Below, piece after piece: positions 57,994-64,000 of a stretch of 64,000 nucleotides of DNA. Within the stretch, counting starts at the first letter, position 1. Each line of letters starts with the position of its first letter. The stretch is taken from assembly GCA_963791885.1 (NCBI GenBank), contig CAWBUL010000005.1:124001-188000 (forward strand), in the 5' to 3' direction. Source of the DNA: CAVSUZ01 sp963791885. GTDB lineage: Bacteria > Pseudomonadota > Alphaproteobacteria > Acetobacterales > Acetobacteraceae. Made by a program: the position numbers and the translations under genes. The notes below the pieces were generated by a model. The model had not been told where the DNA came from. It searched no databases and worked only from the letters and a program-made list of their open reading frames with translations.

Positions 57994-59407
57994 AGTGCAC
58001 GAGTTTCCGATGCTCCAGATCCACCGTCACGAAATCGTCGGGCGTCTTCGCGGCGGTGCCGTCGCTGGCGGGGTGATATTCGATCCGTAGCTGCTTGTCG
58101 TTGGCGATGATTCGGAGATAGCCGTACTCGGTGCCGTCGTAGTTCTCGAGAGTCACAGGGTCAGCTCCCTTGGGGACGGGCATTTTCGCGGGCGTGCGGG
58201 GCGGGGCAGGGTTTCACTTTGTGAAACGCGGTAAGCCGTGACCCCCGTTCCCGCAGACGATGTAGGGCACCTGAGCGGAGCCTCGTGCACGCGTGAATCG
58301 TTCATAATCATGGGCGTGGCCCGACAGAACCGCATGCGGCCATACGCCGACCTGCTGGCATATCGTGTCGATGTCTTTCTGCATCTCCGGGCTGTCGCCA
58401 TGTCGCCCGACCGCGGCATAGACGGGATGGTGGTGGGCGATGATCAGCGCGCCCTGGTAATGCTCGGTCTTAACGCGGGTGAGCGCGGCCCGCAGGTAGT
58501 CAAGCTGATTGTCTGGCACTTCGGGAAATTTGCCATTCTGGGAACTGATGACGCCAGGGTCTTCGAGCGTGTTGCTGTAAAGACAAAGTACTCTGACGAA
58601 CGGCGCCTCGAAGGTAAAAAATATGCCAGGCTGGATTTGCGCGGTGCGCGATAAGCCGCCCGCTTCAGGGGTAACGACGAACTCGGTCTGGCAGAAGTTC
58701 TCCAGGAAAGCTTGCAAAGTCGGCACATCGGTGTTCGGCGCCACCATGCCGTCGTGATTGCCAGCCAATGCGATGATCGGAGCAGGATAGTTGCGGTACA
58801 CGTCGTAGAATTGATCGTAGTAGTATGCGGCCTCGCCAAAGCTGTAGACGACGTCTCCCAGGTGAAAGAAAAACACTGGTATATCCGTCGCATTCTGCTC
58901 GTCGAAGTCGGAGACCATTTTATCGGCAACCTCGTCCTCTGTTGCCGGGCCCTTGGTGTTGCCGGTGTCGCCGACGGCGTGAAAGACGATTTGGCCGCTT
59001 TTGTTGATATGCTGCTCGACGTCGGAACCCTTGCTGCCCCAAATGTCGGCAAGCTTCAGGACCGGCTCCGTCCCGCCGCGAGGAAGCGGGAACGCCATCG
59101 GCTTCAGCTTCTCGTGATCGAGTATTTTGTAGGCAGGGTCGTCAGAAGGGTGTGGTGTCTGAAATTTCGTGGGATCGGGCGTGATGTCGGGTTGCGCGAA
59201 CTGTGGCCCCGATACGGCGTGCAGTTCGTCACCGCCGGCCTGATCGGGGCCGGCATGCAGGGTGTCGTCACTTTCCGTCAGGTCGTCGGCATGATTGTCG
59301 GATCCAACTGAAACGGCGGCGCCGACTGATTTGTGCTGGTGGTGTTCCTCGGCCCGCTCATGGGTCGCGTGATGCTTCCCCTCGTGTTTTCCTGGCTTCT
59401 TCGGCAT
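57983..59407 (-). pseudogene. Metallophosphoesterase (calcineurin-like) with His-rich N-terminus and an in-frame stop
   Basis: From ATG 59407: a His/Glu-rich tail (KPGKHEGKHHATHERAEEHHQHK), then the metallophosphoesterase core: FHAVGDTGNT, FFFHLGDVVYSFGEAAYYY, IIALAGNHDGM, LIIAHHHPVY, VLSGHAHDYERF, ending GNGGHGLPRFTK then TGA at 58214-58216. The same frame continues beyond with PAPPRTPAKMPVPKGADP, YDGTEYGYLRIIANDKQLRIE and a C-terminal strand-rich segment to TAG 57983-57985. So the TGA cuts about 70 residues off an originally 475-codon gene. The catalytic core is complete, and activity may remain. Convergent with, and overlapping, the acyl-CoA dehydrogenase end. Confidence 0.85.
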
Positions 59408-59526
59408 TGCATCCCTCGTGCTGCGTGCTTCCTCGACTGAGGAGCACCAGAGGATGCTGAAGCCGCAAGTGAAGTGTCTGAGTCGGTGTCACGGAGCGTT
59501 GCGGGGGACGCGTCCCCGTGTGCAAT

Positions 59527-59856
59527 TCAGCAACCCCCGAACTGATCGGCATAGCGGGCCGATGCGCTCGGAACCGGCGCGTATGTCACGCCCAGGTCGT
59601 GCAGCTCATGCTGATCCATGTCGTGCAGCTCGGACATCTCGTGGCCGCGCCGCGCAACGATCCAGCTGCCGAAGCCGACGATCGCCGTGCCCACGATTTC
59701 ACGTAGGGAGCGCCAGTGCGGCAGCTCTGGGTTGAATGGGGTGACGACGGTGCCGGACCACATCCGGCTGGAGAGCCAAGCCACATCGCACTGCCGCATT
59801 CCGACGTTGACCGGCAGTCCGCCTGCGATCCGGTATTCGCTGTTTTCGTATGCCAT
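59527..59856 (-). CDS. DUF1127 domain protein
   Basis: A 109-residue protein. The C-terminal half carries a DUF1127-type motif with ARRGHEMSELHDMDQHELHDLGV, typical of small Arg-rich proteins linked to RNA metabolism and phosphate/stress responses in alphaproteobacteria; here it is longer than the 45-70 residues usual for the family, with an N-terminal extension (YENSEYRIAGGLPVNVG). ATG 59856 is preceded by GGAGGG at normal spacing, so it is preferred over ATG 59871. Confidence 0.78.
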   Translation of the reverse strand: MAYENSEYRIAGGLPVNVGMRQCDVAWLSSRMWSGTVVTPFNPELPHWRSLREIVGTAIVGFGSWIVARRGHEMSELHDMDQHELHDLGVTYAPVPSASARYADQFGGC

Positions 59857-59918
59857 GGTGGTGCCCTCCATGACCGCGACGGTGACTCTGCACGGCAGCC
59901 GGAGCTACGAAGTATTTC

Positions 59919-61325
59919 ATGCCCCGCGTTGAGCCTGCCGAGTTGCTCTCCCCCGCTGAATCGGCCCGTGCCGATGCCCTGTCTCCCGTTCCGGTCGGCA
60001 CGCTGATGGAGAATGCCGGTCGTGCGGTCGCCCTTGCCGTGCGCGCGCGGTTCACGCCGTTCCGGACATTGGTGTTGTGCGGTCCCGGCAATAACGGCGG
60101 GGATGGCTATGTCGCGGCGCGGCTGCTGGCCGAACAGGGGTGGCCTGTGACGGTGGCCGCGCTAGCAGCGCCCCGGGGCGGCTCGCCGGCAGCCGAGGCC
60201 GCCGGGCGCTGGAACGGACCGACCGCGTCATTCTCTCCCGCCTCCGCGGCGCGCGCCGCGCTTGTCATCGACGCGGTGTTCGGGGCGGGGCTGGCGCGGG
60301 ATCTGGAGCCGGCGGTGATCGAGACGCTGAAGGCCGCGCAATGTGTCGCTGCGGTGGACGTGCCGTCCGGCGTGGATGGTGCGACGGGAGCAGTACGTCG
60401 CTATGCGCCTCAGGCCGCGGTGACGGTCACGTTCGTCCGCCGCAAGCCGGGTCATCTGCTGCTGCCGGGCCGGGATTTATGTGGCGAGACGGTGCTGGCG
60501 GATATCGGCCTTCCGGATGCCGTGGTGGCGTCGATTGCGTCGAACACCTTCGCCAACGGGCCGACGCTTTGGACGGTACCGGAGCCCGCGGCGGCGGGAC
60601 ACAAATACAGCCGCGGGACTGTCACGGTGCTGGGCGGCGCATCAATGACGGGGGCGGCGCGGATGGCGGCAGACGCGGCGCGACGGATCGGGGCCGGGAT
60701 GGTGTTCATCGCGGTGCCACCAGGCGGGGCGAATGCTTATCGCGCCGCGTCGCCCGGGACGATCATCCTGGAGTCACCGTTGGAGGAGGTTCTAAACGAC
60801 CCGCGTCATGCGGTTTGGGTCTGCGGACCGGGACTGGGGCCCGATGCGGCTCGGCACGCCTTTCCGATGCTGCGGGAGGGCGGGCGGCAGATCGTGGCGG
60901 ACGCCGATACGTTTACCGCGTTTGCAGGCGCGCCTGATGCGTTGCGCGGTGCCACAGTCCTGACGCCGCATCTTGGCGAATTCAACCGGGTGTTCGGTTC
61001 ACCCGGCGATGACAAGCTGGCGGCGGTACGTGCGGCCGCTGCCCGTACCGGCGCTGCGGTGGTACTGAAAGGGAGCGATACGGTCATCGCCGCGCCCGAC
61101 GGGCGTGCCGCGATCAATGACAACGCGCCACCCTGGCTCGCCACGGCGGGTGCAGGGGACGTGCTGTCGGGCATCATTGCGGGGCTACTGGCGCAGGGCA
61201 TGCCGGCGTGGGAAGCGGCGTGCGCCGGCGTGTATTTGCACGGCGAGGCGGCGCAGCGGGCGGGCGCGCATCTGATCGCGGAGGATCTGATCGGGGCGCT
61301 GCATCACGTTCCTTTGATTACATAA
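59919..61325 (+). CDS. nnr: Bifunctional NAD(P)H-hydrate epimerase / ADP-dependent dehydratase
   Basis: Repairs damaged (hydrated) NADH and NADPH. 468 residues: N-terminal YjeF epimerase domain (LMENAGRAVA, CGPGNNGGDGYVAARLLAEQG, DVPSGVDGATG), then the C-terminal ADP-dependent dehydratase domain (HKYSRGTVTVLGGA, LTPHLGEFNRVFG, GAGDVLSGIIAGLLAQG). The two are fused as in E. coli. Divergent from the DUF1127 gene, with 62 bases between starts. Confidence 0.93.
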   Translation: MPRVEPAELLSPAESARADALSPVPVGTLMENAGRAVALAVRARFTPFRTLVLCGPGNNGGDGYVAARLLAEQGWPVTVAALAAPRGGSPAAEAAGRWNGPTASFSPASAARAALVIDAVFGAGLARDLEPAVIETLKAAQCVAAVDVPSGVDGATGAVRRYAPQAAVTVTFVRRKPGHLLLPGRDLCGETVLADIGLPDAVVASIASNTFANGPTLWTVPEPAAAGHKYSRGTVTVLGGASMTGAARMAADAARRIGAGMVFIAVPPGGANAYRAASPGTIILESPLEEVLNDPRHAVWVCGPGLGPDAARHAFPMLREGGRQIVADADTFTAFAGAPDALRGATVLTPHLGEFNRVFGSPGDDKLAAVRAAAARTGAAVVLKGSDTVIAAPDGRAAINDNAPPWLATAGAGDVLSGIIAGLLAQGMPAWEAACAGVYLHGEAAQRAGAHLIAEDLIGALHHVPLIT

Positions 61326-61429
61326 CAAATGGCAATTTAATAGTTGCTTTCGGAATCTGGCTGAGTCGAGAGTTCCGCCTTTCCAGCACGGCCGTTTTAG
61401 GTCAGGAGCCAATCCAAAAGGGGGCAGGC

Positions 61430-62923
61430 ATGACGCGGCGGATCATCGTGTCTTTGCTCGGCATCGCACTTTTGTTGCTTGCGTCAGCCACGACCGCAAA
61501 GGCGGGCGAATGCATGGCGGACACCATGACCAACTACATCCTGCTCAACAACGCCACGCCACCGGGCTGTACGGTCGAGGATAAGATCTTCCGCAAATAT
61601 TTTTACAGCTCCGAAGTGTTGGTGAATGGCGTGCCGATCAAAGACCCCCTGACCGGCATGCCGGCGGTGCTGCCGCCGCCGACCGCGGTGCAGGTGGCGC
61701 CGATCCGTGCGCCGATGCCGCCGCCATTCTCATTCAATCCGGGGCCGGAGTTCTCCTCTACCGAATGGACGCTGGACGGCGCGTTCAACCCGAACACAAC
61801 CATTAAGACCACCATCGATTACATCGTCGAGGTTCCGGCCGGGAAGCCGCTGATCGGGGACGCCAGCCTGATCCTGCGCGGCAACGCCATCAATGGCGGC
61901 AGCATCATGGATCAGGAGACGGTGTTCAGCACGTTGACCGTGCCGATGTCCAACATCATGACCGCGAACTGCGACGGCGTGGCGGTGCTGTGCAACAACG
62001 CCAACCTCAACAAGGACGTGAAGCTCAGCATGCCCGTCAATCTGGTCGAGGTGGACAACGTGCTGACGATCTCCTGCAATGCGAATGCAAACTGCATGGC
62101 GGTGGTCTCCGGTCTGGAGAACCGCTTTTCGGAGGTGCCGGAGCCGCCGACCTTCGCATTGTTCGGGGCCGGACTGGTCGGACTGGGCGTTTTGCGTCGG
62201 TGCCGGCGAAGGGTCGGCGCGGCCCCGTCGGGTCGCGCGCGGCGTTTTCTTTGGTTGGCGTCCTTCGTCATTTTGTGCCTGGCCGGCGCGGCGTGCGCGC
62301 AGGCCGGTCCGATCGTCGTGCCGAAGGATCTGGCGGCCGGCGACAAGTACTATCTTGCTTTCGTGACCTCCGGCGAGACGACCGCAACGAGCGGCGACAT
62401 CGCGACCTACAACATGTTCGTCAACAACCAAGCGAAGATGGTTGCTGCGCTGAAGGGGATAAATTGGGTGGCGATGGTCAGCACCAAGATGGTGAGCGCG
62501 TCCACCAATCTTGGACTGCAGGATGGGCCACCGATCTACCTGCTTGACGGCATGACACGTGTTGTCAACACGGCCGCGGCATTGTTTGCCGGAAAGGGTC
62601 TGCTGCATGCCATCGACCTGACACAGTCCGCCACCGCCACGATGGCTCGTCAGGTTTGGACCGGCACGACGCCGATGGGCGCGAGCAGCGGTTTTCCGTT
62701 CGGGGGATCGCCCGTCACCGTCGGCGATCCTAACTCCACCACCGACGGATGGGTCGAAAACGGAGCCGTTGGAGTGGGTGGCAACACCATGCTGCCGATC
62801 TATGCCATCAGCCAGCTTCTAACCGTTCCGAAAGTTCCTGAGCCCGCGTCATCCTTGATGTGGCTCGGGATCGGCGGGGTGATGGTGATCATCGCGCGCG
62901 GTAAACGAATTAAGCGGCTTTGA
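61430..62923 (+). CDS. Tandem PEP-CTERM protein (two exported precursors in one frame)
   Basis: One 497-residue frame contains two exported precursors in series. First: signal peptide RRIIVSLLGIALLLLASATTAKA, a mature part, and a PEP-CTERM anchor at about residue 236 (VPEPPTFALFGAGLVGLGVL, then Arg-rich). Then a second signal-like stretch (FLWLASFVILCLAGAACAQA, residues about 271-291), a different mature domain (DKYYLAFVTSGETTATSGDI), and a second PEP-CTERM anchor at about 469 (VPEPASSLMWLGIGGVMVII). ATG 61430 follows GGGGGCAGGC. I infer an in-frame fusion of two adjacent genes that lost the stop and start between them. It overlaps glgA's end by 14 bases (convergent). Confidence 0.85.
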   Translation: MTRRIIVSLLGIALLLLASATTAKAGECMADTMTNYILLNNATPPGCTVEDKIFRKYFYSSEVLVNGVPIKDPLTGMPAVLPPPTAVQVAPIRAPMPPPFSFNPGPEFSSTEWTLDGAFNPNTTIKTTIDYIVEVPAGKPLIGDASLILRGNAINGGSIMDQETVFSTLTVPMSNIMTANCDGVAVLCNNANLNKDVKLSMPVNLVEVDNVLTISCNANANCMAVVSGLENRFSEVPEPPTFALFGAGLVGLGVLRRCRRRVGAAPSGRARRFLWLASFVILCLAGAACAQAGPIVVPKDLAAGDKYYLAFVTSGETTATSGDIATYNMFVNNQAKMVAALKGINWVAMVSTKMVSASTNLGLQDGPPIYLLDGMTRVVNTAAALFAGKGLLHAIDLTQSATATMARQVWTGTTPMGASSGFPFGGSPVTVGDPNSTTDGWVENGAVGVGGNTMLPIYAISQLLTVPKVPEPASSLMWLGIGGVMVIIARGKRIKRL

Positions 62924-64000
62924 GCGTCGGCATGCGGGTGGTGGGCACGGGCCGTGGCGGTGTACGCTGTTCAGGCACGGGCTTGCCGGTCAGCCGGGCA
63001 TAGAGATCGGCATATGCCAGCGCGGTGTCGTCCCAACCGAAGTGGCGCGCCATCGCCGTGCGGCGCATCTCGGCAAGCTTGTCTTCGTCGTCAAAGATTT
63101 CGAACGCGCGATCGCAGGCAGATAACAGGCCTTCGCGAGAGCAGTTGGAGAAGAGGAAGCCCGTTTCGCCGTCCTCGATCGTATCAGCCAGGCCGCCGGT
63201 CGCGTGCGCGATCGGTGGCGTGCCATATCGCTGGGCTTGCATCTGAGTCAGGCCGCATGGCTCGAAGCGGGAGGGCATGAGCAGGAAGTCACTGCCGCCC
63301 ACAACGCGTCGGCCCATATGTTCGCTGTAGCCGACCAGCACGCCGATGTGGTCACGGTGGCGGCGCGCCAGGCGATTGAGCATGTGCTCGGTCTTCGGCT
63401 CGCCGAGACCCAGCACCACGATCTGCCCGCCATTGCGGACGATGTCGTTGGCGGCGTCCGCCACGATATCCAGGCCCTTCTGCGGCACCAGGCGGGAGAC
63501 CACGCCGAACAACGGCCCGTGCGACGGCGCGAGGCAGAGCCCGCGGCGCAGGCTTTCTGTGACGCCCCGTTTGCCTCGTAGATCTTCCGGCGCGAAATGC
63601 GACGGCAGATGCGGGTCTTTTTGCGGATCCCAGCTTTCGTCGATGCCATTGACGATGCCGGTGAGTTGGCCGCGTTCGACCAATCCCTGCGTCAACCCGT
63701 GCAGACCCCCGCCCAGCGCTTCGGTCGTGATTTCGCGCGCATATGTGGGGCTGACCGTGCAGACATGGTCGGCATAGAACAGGCCAGCTTTGAGGAACGA
63801 GATCCGGCCGTGGAACTCGACGCCGTTGATGTCGAAAGCCCAGTCGGGAATACCCAGAGCGAACAGCCGGTCGGCGTCGAACAGACCCTGATGGGCGATG
63901 TTGTGGACGGTGAGTACGTTAGGCACGCTGGCACCGTCCCAGCGCAGGAAAGCGGGGGCCAGTGCGGTCGGCCAATCGTTCACATGGAGAAGGTCAGGGT
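62910..64000 (-). CDS. glgA: Glycogen synthase, 3' part (runs off the right edge)
   Basis: C-terminal about 363 residues of an ADP-glucose glycogen synthase (GT5). The frame continues to the window edge (LLHVNDWPTALAPAFLRW). Seen: VLTVHNIAHQGLF, GLFYADHVCTVSPTYAREI, GIVNGIDESWDPQKDPHLP, VVSRLVPQKGLDIV, and the donor-binding block LLMPSRFEPCGLTQMQAQRYGT with ATGGLADTIED. The N-terminus with the KxGG motif lies outside. Its neighbours in the glycogen operon are off the window. Confidence 0.92.
   Translation of the reverse strand, partial: PDLLHVNDWPTALAPAFLRWDGASVPNVLTVHNIAHQGLFDADRLFALGIPDWAFDINGVEFHGRISFLKAGLFYADHVCTVSPTYAREITTEALGGGLHGLTQGLVERGQLTGIVNGIDESWDPQKDPHLPSHFAPEDLRGKRGVTESLRRGLCLAPSHGPLFGVVSRLVPQKGLDIVADAANDIVRNGGQIVVLGLGEPKTEHMLNRLARRHRDHIGVLVGYSEHMGRRVVGGSDFLLMPSRFEPCGLTQMQAQRYGTPPIAHATGGLADTIEDGETGFLFSNCSREGLLSACDRAFEIFDDEDKLAEMRRTAMARHFGWDDTALAYADLYARLTGKPVPEQRTPPRPVPTTRMPTLKAA

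Noticed and set aside
58214..58216. TGA as selenocysteine in the metallophosphoesterase
   Set aside because: The position is outside the catalytic motifs, no SECIS-like hairpin follows immediately, and the family has no selenoproteins that I know.

Overview
The window is GC-rich DNA from an alphaproteobacterium, most likely a Rhodospirillales member close to Acetobacteraceae. This is inferred from gene content and layout: argS followed by a SPOR-domain gene, hfq-hflX, COQ9, a plant-type gshA, UbiA, an ABC/MCE pqiABC operon, an rmlBACD block and PEP-CTERM exported proteins. No rRNA, tRNA or CRISPR array was seen. I had no database access; all calls come from reading the sequence and translations.

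Layout. 1-1.0 kb: degraded DNA with an AT-richer broken gene at the left edge and two REP-like hairpin repeats. 1.0-4.7 kb (minus): SPOR protein, an argS split by many frame changes, and a DMT exporter. 4.9-11.2 kb: a fumarylacetoacetate-hydrolase-family enzyme, a TPR/glycosyltransferase-like protein, pqiABC and a CheY-like receiver. 11.2-14.6 kb: rmlBACD for dTDP-L-rhamnose. 14.8-17.3 kb: Lhr-type helicase. 17.3-22.5 kb: a long minus-strand run (HAD phosphatase, hfq, hflX, inositol-phosphatase family, a 57-residue protein, dcd, murA). 22.5-29.3 kb: alditol oxidase facing a sugar/polyol ABC importer (no ATPase gene present), then an MFS gene split by an IS481-family element. 29.4-33.1 kb: small genes and a decayed accessory patch (deleted thioredoxin-reductase-like gene; a DUF5131/TcmP pair, both broken). 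33.3-39.4 kb: rsmE-gshA-def-COQ9-permease on the minus strand, ubiA-methyltransferase on the plus strand. 39.5-45.6 kb: Tat-exported metallo-beta-lactamase-fold enzyme, PH-domain membrane protein, two F420-type LLM oxidoreductases and a fused FO synthase. 45.8-49.0 kb: arylsulfatase, DUF202 and a glycine-zipper lipoprotein. 49.0-52.3 kb: comEC, interrupted by an IS3-family element. 52.4-64 kb: MFS transporter, SGNH hydrolase-glycerate kinase-acyl-CoA dehydrogenase operon, metallophosphoesterase, DUF1127 protein, NAD(P)HX repair enzyme, a tandem PEP-CTERM protein, and the 3' end of glgA.

Two themes stand out. First, many genes are broken, by different means: two clean IS insertions with target duplications (MFS, comEC), in-frame nonsense codons (DUF5131, metallophosphoesterase), internal deletions (thioredoxin reductase, TcmP), and single-base frameshifts (DMT, TPR, Lhr, MBL, comEC, acyl-CoA dehydrogenase; a dozen or more in argS). 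For the single-frameshift genes, correcting one base gives an exact multiple of three; argS, an essential gene with intact signature motifs, points to sequencing or assembly error for at least that class. Second, there is a deazaflavin module (FO synthase plus two LLM enzymes), unusual for this lineage, and an exported-protein theme (PEP-CTERM proteins, including one that is an apparent fusion of two complete precursors). The DUF5131-TcmP pair is the best candidate for a little-described system, but here it is a relic.
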